Shown here: positions 15,027 to 23,369 of the stretch, piece by piece
Numbering within the stretch: position 1 is the first letter of the stretch
Layout: each line of letters starts with the position of its first letter
DNA from: Clostridia bacterium
GTDB taxonomy: Bacteria; Bacillota; Clostridia; Oscillospirales; CAG-272
Length of the DNA stretch: 23,369 bases
NCBI GenBank assembly: GCA_017504335.1
Contig: JAFVRI010000215.1
Coordinates: forward strand, 1-23,369
Direction: 5' to 3'
Notes under the pieces: model-generated
The model's input: only the letters and a program-made list of their open reading frames with translations
What the model was told of the DNA's origin: nothing
Databases searched by the model: none
Translations under genes and position numbers: made by a program

Positions 15027-15992
15027 TTAATCCTTCTTCTGATAGAACACGAACGCCGACATGATACCGACAACGATCGCGATGATCAGAACGACCACCA
15101 AGAAATACATCCACGACATTGCGGAACCGATCGCGTCTCCGTGCTCTCCGCTGACGCTCTGAATAAAGGACATGACCACGTTCTTCTCTCGTGTAAACGA
15201 GTCGATGATTGTATACACACCGTTTACAAGGATCATCGGGCTGATCATGGGAAGTGTAATCTTCCAGAAGGTCTCCCATGCGGTTGCGCCGTCGATCTGT
15301 ACCGACTCATAGATTGCGGGCGAAATCGACTGCAATCCTGCTAAGAAGATCAACATCTGTACACCGGAACGATTGATGATATCCGCGATGTTACTGATAA
15401 CCGTAACAACGTAATCAACCAGTCCCTGACCGACCGCCATATTGGACATCATGTTCTCAACGACCATCGTCAAGCTATCCGCGCCTTCACGTCCGGTACC
15501 GTCATCCAGTCCCGAGCTGTCTGCCGCTTCAATTCCCTCCGCCAGCAACGGCTCCATCAGACCCGTTGCCAGAATAACAGGAACGAAGAAGATCGCACGG
15601 AATACCGCACGTCCTGCCATTTTCTGGTTCAGCAGAACTGCCATAAACAGAGAGAAGATCAGAATCATGGGAATATCGAAGATCATGTTGGACAGACCCT
15701 CGATCAGCTTCTGAATAAAGGAAGCATTTCCCGAAACTGCTTTTCCGATCAACGCATCCCCGTAGTTTGCCCAGCCTACGAAGGTAAAGGTAGGAAGCTC
15801 TCCACCCTTCGAAACCTCCATCGTACAGAAGCTGTACTTCAGCGAGTCAATTACGATAGGAAGATAGATCAGAATAAAGCCGATGACGAAGGGGAGGACG
15901 AAGATCCATCCTCCTCTGGCCTTACGCTTGTCAAGAGAGGCTATTTTCTTTTTCTTTGACGTATTTTTCATTTTTACCTGAGTTGTTGTCAT
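15027..15992 (-). CDS. CUT1 sugar ABC permease, MalF type, with loop insertion
   Basis: A 321-residue MalF-like permease. A Lys-rich cytoplasmic start (residues 8-26) precedes the first membrane segment (about 28-48), which ends in FVLPFVIGFILIYLPIVID. The EAA loop is YESVQIDGATAWETFWKITL (228-247), followed by PMISP. Residues about 152-207, between the segment with FVPVILATG and the one with LIFLAGL, hold an acidic and then amphipathic insertion (LDDGTGREGADSL). Typical CUT1 permeases do not have it. Start at 15992: AGGGAGG lies 7 nt upstream in the 14-nt gap after the DUF5696 gene. It should pair with the MalG-type protein that follows. Confidence 0.92.
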   Translation of the reverse strand: MTTTQVKMKNTSKKKKIASLDKRKARGGWIFVLPFVIGFILIYLPIVIDSLKYSFCTMEVSKGGELPTFTFVGWANYGDALIGKAVSGNASFIQKLIEGLSNMIFDIPMILIFSLFMAVLLNQKMAGRAVFRAIFFVPVILATGLMEPLLAEGIEAADSSGLDDGTGREGADSLTMVVENMMSNMAVGQGLVDYVVTVISNIADIINRSGVQMLIFLAGLQSISPAIYESVQIDGATAWETFWKITLPMISPMILVNGVYTIIDSFTREKNVVMSFIQSVSGEHGDAIGSAMSWMYFLVVVLIIAIVVGIMSAFVFYQKKD

Positions 15993-16006
15993 GTGTTAAC
16001 CTCCCT

Positions 16007-19000
16007 TCACGAATTTTTACCATAGTTCAGCACTACGAAGCCGTAGGCATCAATGGTGTAGGAGTGCATTTTTCCATTTACGGGAACGGTTACATTTACC
16101 TGATAATCATTGAAGTTCAACAGGAAATCCGCTCCGTTTTCATAGGTCTCACGAACGATCTTGTTAGCATCGGTGGCATAGCGGTTGCTATCTTCCGTTC
16201 CGGAGCCGCCGGGCACGCCGGAGGTGTTGTCGTTGCTGATCTCATAGTCAAAGTCCGCAATTGCGATATCGTCCATGGTCAGCTTAGAGCCTGCCTTCTT
16301 CAGAATATCATTGATCTTCGGATATACACGCTTTACAATGTTATTCAGCATGGTTGCCTTCAGCTTCTCGGGAGTATACTTATTCATCACAGTCTCAAGG
16401 GACTTGTTGAAGATATCATTCTCCAGAGATGCCAGCAGATCATCCACGATTTCCTTCTTGAAGGAGCTGTTCTTCAGCACTTCACCGGCATTCTTAGCAT
16501 CATCCACCACCGTCAGAACCTCGTTGGCGTAATCCATAGCGGCAATTACATCCTCATACAGTTCCTCAATGAAAGCAACAATGGCTGTTTCTCTTGCCTT
16601 ATCGGTGGTTCTCTTATTGCTCAGCAAGTCGGTCAGCTGATCCTTGATATCATTCTTATTCAGAAGCTCTGCCTGATACTTACGAACGATGGCATCCTCA
16701 TAGTATTTCAGGGAGGTTTCTCCGCTGGACTTGGCCGCGTCGATCACCATGCTCTGTCCCTTGATGATTGCCCATCTTGCGGCAAAAGCAGCGGCTCTGT
16801 CCGCTTCCTTCTCAGCGAATTCACGAGATGCTTCGTTTCCGAGCAATGCCTCCAGCTCGAGCCTTGCGTCACGCTCCAGCTCATCCAAATCAGGTACTCT
16901 CACACCGGAAATAAACTGGTGATTGGTAATTGCACTGGTCTGCACATTCTTCAGAACGCCATTCAGCGTCTTATACATATCAATGATATCGTTACGCCAA
17001 ATCTTGTACTGGACCGAGAAGTTCTCACTGAGCATCGGGTCGTCCTTCAGATACTTGGTGTTGTCATATGCAACCAAGAACTGCAAGGAAGCTCCGCTCT
17101 CAATGCTCTTCAGCAATGCGTAATCCAGGTTACCCTCCATATTAACGGGAGTTCCTGCCAGTTCAACATATCCGTGCAGAACCATTCCGAGGAATGGAAC
17201 CGTTGCGTAGGCATCCTTGAAGCGGCTGGAGTCTACCGCAATATCGGTAATGTGATCCACATACTTCCAAGTGTAAGCGTTGGCAGCCTCGGTCATCACC
17301 TCCACACCGGCAAGCTGTGTATTGATCGCCTGCATTGCCTGAATGGTGAACTGCTTGTTTTCCTCGCGGTTATAGGGCTCGGTCTCGTCAAAGTCGGAGT
17401 TCAAATAGGAGCCCAACGTATTAACCGAGATTCCGATCGGCTGCGTCTCCTTATACTCGGGCAACAGCTTATCATAGAAATGACTGAAATATGCGGGAGA
17501 CAACGCAATCTCGAAGGTGCTTACCGTCGTATGCTTGGTTGCGCTGTACAACCGCTTGGTGGTATAACGGTTTTCTACCGTCTTAACGGCATGATCATTC
17601 AGATCCAAACCGTCGAACCACTCATCATTGGTAACAAATGCAAAGTCAAAGTTGGGGAAAAGTCCGTAGCCGTTGGCCTTTGCGTCAGCCAGAATTTCCT
17701 CAAAGTCCACATCGTCCTCAACTGCGCTTTCCCACTTCAGCTTGTAGGGCACCGTTGCGCCGGTCAGACCGCCGTCCGCATATCCGTTCAGAATAAACTG
17801 AAGGTTGGTAATGCCCTCTTCGGCAAGCTCCTTGCGGATCGTCATGATATCCTTGAAGCTGGTCAGCGCGGACATCATGTTAATCGGGATCGACAAAACC
17901 TTCTTGGTGGTCATCATAGAGCCCAGCGTCTCGATGTACAGGGGGATATTGTTCATATCCACCTGATCTGCCGTCAGCTTAGTCAGGGTTCCGTTCTTGA
18001 CCAGATAGTCGCGGTAAGCCTTTGCCATTCCCACATAAGAGCAAGCATAGGTGGGCGTGTTTGCAACCTCCTTATCGCTGAGCATGATGTAGCGAATACG
18101 GAAGCTTCCCGTAAATTTCTTAGCGGAAACAACTTCCCAGCTGGGAGCATTCGCGCCTGCGTTTGCCAACTGGAAGGAGTCCTTCTGTCTGGGGTTGACG
18201 ATGATTCTCACGCCGTTGACATGGTCGCCATCCTTGGTCGTAAATCTACGGCTGTAGTTTCTCAGGGTCGCCAGGGATTCACCCTCTTCGATAATTGCCA
18301 AGAAGCCGCGGTTCTGTCCGTTGTAGTTTTCGTACAAGCCGAACACAGGATAACGAACGATCTCCTCATAGCTTCCCGCAATCTTCTGATATGCGTAGTC
18401 TGCGCCGTAAACCGCAGCCTCCAGCACCTTGTTGTTACCCTTCGCCATCAGCTCGCTGAAGGAGAAGAGAGTTCCGGATCCATCCGGGAAGAAGGTGTAT
18501 CCGTTATCGGACAAACCAACACCCATGTAAGGAAGGATCTCAATGTTTTCCATCACGTATCTCTTCTCGTCAAAACGGATACCGTTTGCGGGAAGTCTGA
18601 CGGAAAGGCCGCTGTCATCCAGCGTATATTCCAACGCCATCTTAACAACAGGGTTTACCGTTTCCTCAGAGGAATAGCCCATTTTCAGATGCATCGCATC
18701 AATATCCTCAAAGGAGTAATCAGGACAATACTCAGTAATGAGCTGTGCCAATCTTCTCTTATCCGTGCTGTCGATTCCGTTCTGAGCCAAGGAGTAGAAC
18801 TTGCCCTCCCAGGTGATCGCAACGCCCCACTGAGCGAGTGCGATATTTCTCTGGGTGGAGCCGGGCTCACCAAACTCATCGGGATCAATCAGCGTGTACC
18901 AGTTAAAGAAGTCGGCTGCCTGATTCTTTTCGATCTTTCCTTCCTCTGCAGCCTTTTCGATGTAGGGACGGATCTTCGCGTCGAACATTTCAGCGGAGAT

Positions 19001-19552
19001 ACGGTCGGGAGCCATGATTCTGGTCTCCTCGATACCGATGGAGTATTCTACGCGCAAGCCGCCGCGGATTTCCTTTACCTTAATCTGCCGTCTGGCAGCC
19101 GCGTACTTGTAGCTGTCCATCTGATAGATATTATTGGTCTGGACATCCTTCATGTAGACCACCAGCTGAGACATGAGCATGTCACCGTCGTTGCTGGTCA
19201 TGGTCATCAAATCGGGGTTCTTGTTGATTCTTTTTGCTGCGGACAGCGATGCGATATTATAGGGGTTGGAGAACAGCTGCTCTCCGGTCTTTTTGTTGAT
19301 TACTGCGATTTCTCCGCTGTATGCATCCACATACAGCTCGTATGTACCGTTTCCGTAACGGTAGTCCATGTTCTCCAGCTTATCCTCGGGAGTCTCATGC
19401 ACTTCCGTAGCATAATCCGGTTTCCAGGAATCTGCAGAAGTCTTATACTCGTAAGGTTTTGTTGCGTTCTCCTCAGCACCGACAACCGTAACGAATGCAC
19501 CGCCCAGCATCAGAATGGCAAGGAGAATCGATATTACTTTTTTCATTTTCAT
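16007..19552 (-). CDS. Secreted DUF5696 protein with helical insertion
   Basis: A 1181-residue exported protein. Residues 1-26 are a signal peptide (KMKKVISILLAILMLGGAF, cleavage likely after VVGA). Residues about 60-330 look mainly beta (YELYVDAYSGEIAVINKKTG). The central part (about 530-835) has strand-helix periodicity resembling a (beta/alpha)8 barrel: IPLYIETLGS, LQFILNGYADGG, GLFPNFDFAFV, IGISVNTLGSYLNSD, VEVMTEAANAY, VPFLGMVLHGY. Several acidic residues at strand ends (E541, D593, D636, E755) could be catalytic, but no GH family motif is certain. Residues about 885-1095 are highly charged helices, then a GVPGGSGTEDS linker and a C-terminal strand region (YENGADFLLNFNDYQVNV). I recognise the DUF5696 family, found beside sugar ABC permeases. 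Glycan binding or hydrolysis is inference. The start at 19552 has GGGAGG 8 nt upstream; the ATG at 19573 overlaps the previous stop. Confidence 0.85.
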   Translation of the reverse strand: MKMKKVISILLAILMLGGAFVTVVGAEENATKPYEYKTSADSWKPDYATEVHETPEDKLENMDYRYGNGTYELYVDAYSGEIAVINKKTGEQLFSNPYNIASLSAAKRINKNPDLMTMTSNDGDMLMSQLVVYMKDVQTNNIYQMDSYKYAAARRQIKVKEIRGGLRVEYSIGIEETRIMAPDRISAEMFDAKIRPYIEKAAEEGKIEKNQAADFFNWYTLIDPDEFGEPGSTQRNIALAQWGVAITWEGKFYSLAQNGIDSTDKRRLAQLITEYCPDYSFEDIDAMHLKMGYSSEETVNPVVKMALEYTLDDSGLSVRLPANGIRFDEKRYVMENIEILPYMGVGLSDNGYTFFPDGSGTLFSFSELMAKGNNKVLEAAVYGADYAYQKIAGSYEEIVRYPVFGLYENYNGQNRGFLAIIEEGESLATLRNYSRRFTTKDGDHVNGVRIIVNPRQKDSFQLANAGANAPSWEVVSAKKFTGSFRIRYIMLSDKEVANTPTYACSYVGMAKAYRDYLVKNGTLTKLTADQVDMNNIPLYIETLGSMMTTKKVLSIPINMMSALTSFKDIMTIRKELAEEGITNLQFILNGYADGGLTGATVPYKLKWESAVEDDVDFEEILADAKANGYGLFPNFDFAFVTNDEWFDGLDLNDHAVKTVENRYTTKRLYSATKHTTVSTFEIALSPAYFSHFYDKLLPEYKETQPIGISVNTLGSYLNSDFDETEPYNREENKQFTIQAMQAINTQLAGVEVMTEAANAYTWKYVDHITDIAVDSSRFKDAYATVPFLGMVLHGYVELAGTPVNMEGNLDYALLKSIESGASLQFLVAYDNTKYLKDDPMLSENFSVQYKIWRNDIIDMYKTLNGVLKNVQTSAITNHQFISGVRVPDLDELERDARLELEALLGNEASREFAEKEADRAAAFAARWAIIKGQSMVIDAAKSSGETSLKYYEDAIVRKYQAELLNKNDIKDQLTDLLSNKRTTDKARETAIVAFIEELYEDVIAAMDYANEVLTVVDDAKNAGEVLKNSSFKKEIVDDLLASLENDIFNKSLETVMNKYTPEKLKATMLNNIVKRVYPKINDILKKAGSKLTMDDIAIADFDYEISNDNTSGVPGGSGTEDSNRYATDANKIVRETYENGADFLLNFNDYQVNVTVPVNGKMHSYTIDAYGFVVLNYGKNS

Positions 19553-19572
19553 GTTATCAACCTCCCAATCCA

Positions 19573-22011
19573 TTATGTGCGGAACTGTACTTCGGTAACG
19601 ATGTTGGTAACGAAGTTAACCATATCGGCAAGAAGCACGGTGAACAGGAATACGATAAAGATGATGACAACCATTCCGACGATCGTTGCCAGAGTAATGA
19701 TAAAGTTCTTACCCATGCCGTAATCGTGCGTGACCATGATTCCGAAGAAGATCAGGAAACCTGCCCAGATAAAGGCGATGGTATTGATCAGGCTCAAAAT
19801 CGTTGCCTCGGTCAACAGAACGAAGTTGGATGCGATCGTGGTAGGAATGATGATCAGCGCCAGAGGAAGCAATGCGTAAGTTGTCGCAATATAAATATCC
19901 TTGAAGCTTCCTTCACCGTCGAACAGGGTGGTCAAGCACCAGTTTGCCAGAATCCAAAGTCCGAACGGAATCAAAACGCTGAGAACGACAGAGAATACTC
20001 CGGAATAAAGTCCCTGAGGATTCATGATGTATCCCTGTCCGATTGCCTGGTAATAGAATGCTGCGATAACGATGACCAGAATGGTGGTACCCGCTCTGAC
20101 CGATCCTCTCTTTTCATGCTTCAAATCCCAGAAACCGTCGAAGGGATGGAAAATCACGTGGAATACGTAGATCAATTCCTGACCAAAGGTGCGCTTACCC
20201 TTGGTAACGGATACTCTCTTATTGACCTTCTTGGCGTGTCCCAGGAACTTGCTACATCCCACGCAAATGGCGATGACAGCGATCGGGATCAACCAAATGA
20301 ACTTGGTGATCCATTCCTTACGGACCTCCTGATATGCGTTGGAATAGTTTTCGGTATCGTATGCGGCTGTGTACATTTCCATAGCCTCTTCATACTTACC
20401 TGCCTGCGCCATCGCGCGTCCGATTCCAATATACGCGGCGTCAAAGTTGGAGTTTCTCTTCAGAATTTCTCTCCAGTTGTAAATCGCCTGGTCACTTCTT
20501 CTGGCGTTCTGGTCTGCCAGTGCCTGAACCAGAATATCACCGTACTCGATACGGGAGTATACCGTGAAGGAGGAGTTGGTTGCTGCCTTCTCAAGAAGCA
20601 ACATATTTCCATCCTGATAGGTTACTGCCGCCAAGGCATCCTTGGAGATATTACCCAGCTGACGTCCCATGTCACCGAAGGCAAACAGAAGGTTTCCGTC
20701 AAAGTCATAGGTAAATACCTTGCTTCGCTTCTGGTCAATGATCGACCAGGTCTTTTCGGGTCCGACGGCAACGTCAACGATGATCGAAGCACCGCCAAGG
20801 AATTCGTCGGAGGTATTCAGCTTCTTGAAGTCAACTTCACCGGAAGGCGGATAGAAACCGTTTCTTCTCATGATTTCCTCGCCCGCGGCGTTCAGCATCT
20901 TAACAGGCGCGTAGTCACCGGTCTTGGACTTTGCGGTGATGGCACCGGTTACCTGTGCCTCATCGATACCCGAGGTGGTAGCGTAAATAAAATCACCGGT
21001 CAGGGTAATGTTGTTAAACTCCGTAGAAACGTAAGTCTTCTGGAGCCTTCTCTGCTCCTTGGACTGGAATCTTCTCCAGATCTGTTCCCATGCGGAGATG
21101 GCAACCTTCTGGGCACCAACGTATCCGGTAAATTCCCCGTCCTCGGTCATAACGATAATTCCCTCGTAGGTCATATCCGAAATGACGTACAAGCGATTGT
21201 AGTTATCGACCGCTACCGCAACAGGGCGGTAGGTGGAGGTGAAGAGTTCGGAATCGGGCTCACCGATTATGTCCTTGAAGTTTCCGTCCAAATCAAAGGT
21301 TACAATTCGTCCACCCTCGGTGTCGCACACATAAATGCGGCCTTCCACCCAGTCGTCGCCTACACGGCGGTCAGAGGTGATGTAAACACCCTCGGGCTTC
21401 GTGAATTTGTCCTGAATGCCCTGATCGTTCATGAAGGAGTGAAGAATCATCTTCACCTTATAATAACGGTCAAGGACAACGATTCTGTTGTTATACGTAT
21501 CTGCAATATAGACGTTCTGATCCTTATCGGTCTCGATATCACAGGGGCTGCAGATGTCTGCGAGGTTAAGCCACTTTGTGCCGGCGGTCGGTGCATAATC
21601 GCCACTACACTCAAGGTAGTTTTCGATGTGCTTTTCCACATCCTCATATTCCTTCTCCGCACTCTTCACCACCTTCTTCAGAGAGGTGATTTTTGCGGTT
21701 GCATGAGCAGCCTCAGCCTCAGCCAAGGCAGCCTGTGCCTTTTCCAGCTCCGCTTTCGCGGCATCCCGCAGATCGCAAAGCTCCTGCAACACGGGATAAT
21801 ACTGAGCCAGGAAGTTTACTCCCTCCTCTCCTGCCAAGCCCATGGTCTTTGCGTCAATGGTCTTGGAAGGAATATAGGCATCGGGAGAATGCAGCGCTGA
21901 ACCCGAAATAGAGTAGGTATAGGTCTGATAAGGAGTGCTTGCGCCAACAGGAAGAGCCAAAGCCAGAACGAGCATCAACAACGTGCAAACGATTGCTACG
22001 ATTCTTTTCAT
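19573..22011 (-). CDS. Secreted-topology NHL propeller-TPR-YIP1 membrane fusion protein
   Basis: An 812-residue multidomain protein. Residues 1-24 are a signal peptide. Residues about 78-131 form an Ala/Glu/Lys coiled coil. Residues about 145-480 carry NHL-type propeller repeats (CDIETDKDQNVYIADTYNNR, VAVAVDNYNRLYVI, IIVDVAVGPEKTWSIID). Residues about 493-560 are TPR-like helices (AYIGIGRAMAQAGKYEEAME). A membrane segment (569-587) and a basic stretch come next, then a YIP1 domain (about 610-800) starting at FHVIFHPFDGFWDL with about five membrane segments. The propeller and TPR part should face outside, anchored by YIP1. GGAGGAG lies before the ATG at 22011. It sits between a permease gene (16-nt gap) and DUF5696 (20-nt gap to its chosen start), so a role in the same uptake complex is likely, as sensor or scaffold. 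No enzymatic motif was seen. Confidence 0.85.
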   Translation of the reverse strand: MKRIVAIVCTLLMLVLALALPVGASTPYQTYTYSISGSALHSPDAYIPSKTIDAKTMGLAGEEGVNFLAQYYPVLQELCDLRDAAKAELEKAQAALAEAEAAHATAKITSLKKVVKSAEKEYEDVEKHIENYLECSGDYAPTAGTKWLNLADICSPCDIETDKDQNVYIADTYNNRIVVLDRYYKVKMILHSFMNDQGIQDKFTKPEGVYITSDRRVGDDWVEGRIYVCDTEGGRIVTFDLDGNFKDIIGEPDSELFTSTYRPVAVAVDNYNRLYVISDMTYEGIIVMTEDGEFTGYVGAQKVAISAWEQIWRRFQSKEQRRLQKTYVSTEFNNITLTGDFIYATTSGIDEAQVTGAITAKSKTGDYAPVKMLNAAGEEIMRRNGFYPPSGEVDFKKLNTSDEFLGGASIIVDVAVGPEKTWSIIDQKRSKVFTYDFDGNLLFAFGDMGRQLGNISKDALAAVTYQDGNMLLLEKAATNSSFTVYSRIEYGDILVQALADQNARRSDQAIYNWREILKRNSNFDAAYIGIGRAMAQAGKYEEAMEMYTAAYDTENYSNAYQEVRKEWITKFIWLIPIAVIAICVGCSKFLGHAKKVNKRVSVTKGKRTFGQELIYVFHVIFHPFDGFWDLKHEKRGSVRAGTTILVIVIAAFYYQAIGQGYIMNPQGLYSGVFSVVLSVLIPFGLWILANWCLTTLFDGEGSFKDIYIATTYALLPLALIIIPTTIASNFVLLTEATILSLINTIAFIWAGFLIFFGIMVTHDYGMGKNFIITLATIVGMVVIIFIVFLFTVLLADMVNFVTNIVTEVQFRT

Positions 22012-22027
22012 GTTTCTCCTCCTATCT

Positions 22028-22903
22028 TTAGTCTTTCATTCCGCTGGATCCCATGGTTTCGATGATGTTCGACTGGGAAACAACGAATACGAGAATCGGC
22101 ACCAGCATCATAACAACGGTAGCCGCTGCAGATGCGCCCGCACGCTTGATACCGCCCGCGGTGATCTGCTGAATTGCGTAGTTCAGGGACTTCAACTGCT
22201 CCGAGTGAATGTAGATCGAAGCACCCTTGTTCCAGAGATCCTGGAAGGAATAGATAATCAGGGTCAGCCATGCGGGCTTAACCATCGGCATGGCAATGAT
22301 CCAGAAGGTTCGAAGCTCACTCGCTCCGTCCAAACGCGAGCTTTCCAGCACCGCGTCGGTTACGCTAGTTTCCATAAACTGCTTCATCAAGTACAGTCCC
22401 AAAGAGGTTGCCCACGCGGGAACCACGATTGCCCAATAGGTATCGATCATCTTGAAAGCACTCATCAAAATGAAGCAACATACAGCGGTTACGGTCTGGT
22501 GGAACATCAGAGAGGTTCTGACCAGCTTAAACATTCCCTTACCGCCGGGGAACTTGATCTTCGCCATAGCATATGCTGCCAAGGAGGAGAAGAACAGGTT
22601 TCCGATAACGCCGACGATCGAGGTAAATACCGTATTAAATATGTAGCGGGAGAACGGAACCAGGTTTCCGCTCATCAAGGTAAACAGATCCTTGAAGTTT
22701 TTGCCGGTAGGTGCGGAAACGTAAAATCTCGGGGGGAACATCCACAGCTCATCAAGAGGCTTGAGTGCCTGAATCACCACGTAGTACATCGGGATGAACA
22801 TGAAGGCACCGAGGATCACCAGGATAAATGTAATTCCGGCATCTCCTCCTCTGGATCGGGCAAGGACGACTTTGTGTTTTCTTGTTCTTAACTTCTTTGC
22901 CAT
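22028..22903 (-). CDS. CUT1 sugar ABC permease, MalG type
   Basis: A 291-residue permease of standard MalG length. It has a basic N-terminus, six predicted membrane segments from about residue 22 on, and the EAA loop LESSRLDGASELRTFWIIAM (186-205). Membrane spans include ITFILVILGAFMFIPMYYVV and ATVVMMLVPILVFVVS. The start at 22903 lies one base after the stop of the upstream permease, with AGGA about 8 nt before it, so translation is coupled. Unlike the second MalG-type protein of the operon, it has no enlarged external loop. It pairs with the partial MalF-type gene at the right edge to form permease pair 1. Confidence 0.93.
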   Translation of the reverse strand: MAKKLRTRKHKVVLARSRGGDAGITFILVILGAFMFIPMYYVVIQALKPLDELWMFPPRFYVSAPTGKNFKDLFTLMSGNLVPFSRYIFNTVFTSIVGVIGNLFFSSLAAYAMAKIKFPGGKGMFKLVRTSLMFHQTVTAVCCFILMSAFKMIDTYWAIVVPAWATSLGLYLMKQFMETSVTDAVLESSRLDGASELRTFWIIAMPMVKPAWLTLIIYSFQDLWNKGASIYIHSEQLKSLNYAIQQITAGGIKRAGASAAATVVMMLVPILVFVVSQSNIIETMGSSGMKD

Positions 22904-22904
22904 G

Positions 22905-23369
22905 TCACGATCCTACCTTTGAAAGAACTTTTTTAACCAGTGCATTCGCTCCGATCATCACGACGAACAGAATCACCGCGATGGTAGAGGAATAACCGAT
23001 CTCAAAACGCATTGAACCGTAGTCCTCCAGATGGTGCACGATGGTATGCGCCGCGTAATCGACCGAGGGGAATCCGCAAAGCGCGGTAACAACTCCGCCG
23101 AAGCCGAAGGACGAGGTAATTGCCATAACCGCACCGAACATCAGCTGAGGCTTCATGTTCGGAAGGGTAATATACCAAAGCTCCTGCCATCTGTTGCGGA
23201 TACCGTCCACGGCACCTGCCTCGTACTGCGCCTTGTCAATACCCTGCAAACCTGCGATAAAGGACAGGAACGCGGTACCGAGCGAGGTCCACAGCGCGAC
23301 GATAATACACAGCGGCATGACGTAATTGGCATCCTGGAACCATGCGATTTCCGAGGATATCAGTCCCAA
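22905..23369 (-). CDS. CUT1 sugar ABC permease, MalF type (3' part, truncated by window)
   Basis: Only the C-terminal 154 residues are inside the window; the reading frame is open to the edge and the start lies beyond 23369. The EAA loop YEAGAVDGIRNRWQELWYIT (49-68 of the visible part) and the following LPNMKP are intact. Two further membrane segments lie at about 75-95 and 124-145. The frame's first visible codon is TTG, which is internal rather than a start. A substrate-binding protein and the operon promoter probably lie further upstream, out of view. Confidence 0.9.
   Translation of the reverse strand: MGLISSEIAWFQDANYVMPLCIIVALWTSLGTAFLSFIAGLQGIDKAQYEAGAVDGIRNRWQELWYITLPNMKPQLMFGAVMAITSSFGFGGVVTALCGFPSVDYAAHTIVHHLEDYGSMRFEIGYSSTIAVILFVVMIGANALVKKVLSKVGS

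Noticed and set aside
15956..19723. Plus-strand open frame of 1255 codons opposite the DUF5696 gene
   Set aside because: It mirrors a gene with a signal peptide, ribosome site and operon context. It has no ribosome site or recognisable domain, and its residues look like an antisense translation. Long antisense frames occur here because the real genes avoid certain codons.
19495..21900. Plus-strand open frame of 801 codons opposite the NHL-YIP1 gene
   Set aside because: Antisense shadow of a well-supported gene, with no start signals.
13901..23369. ABC ATPase gene within the operon
   Set aside because: No Walker A, Walker B or LSGGQ motif was found in any of the six proteins; the ATPase must be encoded elsewhere.

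Overview
The window looks like a chromosomal segment of an uncultured gut-type Clostridia (Firmicutes, possibly Christensenellales or Oscillospirales). The reasons are strong AGGAGG ribosome sites, near-consensus TTGACA/TATAAT promoters, U-tailed hairpin terminators in almost every gap, a type II pantothenate kinase, RqcH, DUF6273 and YitT proteins, and CUT1 sugar permeases without their own ATPase. This placement rests on gene content only. There are 14 genes, the last cut by the right edge, and no gene-free stretch over 300 bp. No RNA gene, CRISPR array, phage gene or insertion sequence is visible.

Left part (1-5300). An AraC-type regulator (89-952) overlaps a short YitT-like membrane protein (949-1560). 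A convergent minus-strand pair follows: a HAD-IIA phosphatase and RqcH, the ribosome quality-control factor. A type II pantothenate kinase (coaW) diverges from that pair through interleaved promoters.

Middle (5296-10900). A membrane-anchored Ser-Glu-repeat protein with a DUF6273-like C-terminus diverges from alaS. A GlpT/UhpT-like organophosphate antiporter follows alaS from its own promoter, placed directly behind the alaS terminator.

Right part (10900-23369). A cytoplasmic family 31 alpha-glycosidase and an AraC regulator are divergent. Next comes a tightly packed minus-strand operon, read from the right edge: MalF-type permease (partial), MalG-type permease, a secreted-topology NHL propeller-TPR-YIP1 fusion, a secreted 1181-residue DUF5696 protein, a second MalF-type permease and a second MalG-type permease, ending at a bidirectional terminator. 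The second permease pair carries extra residues in predicted extracytoplasmic loops. I infer a glycan capture and import machine in which DUF5696 and the NHL-YIP1 protein work at the cell surface with two permease pairs. The GH31 enzyme could process the imported product. This operon is the best candidate for an undescribed system here.

A second unexpected signal is a 62-bp module. It covers the last codons (KKNPxE) and the terminator of two unrelated genes (YitT-like and the antiporter), matches at 51 of 62 positions without gaps, and has a compensatory change in the hairpin stem. It may be a dispersed gene-end repeat.
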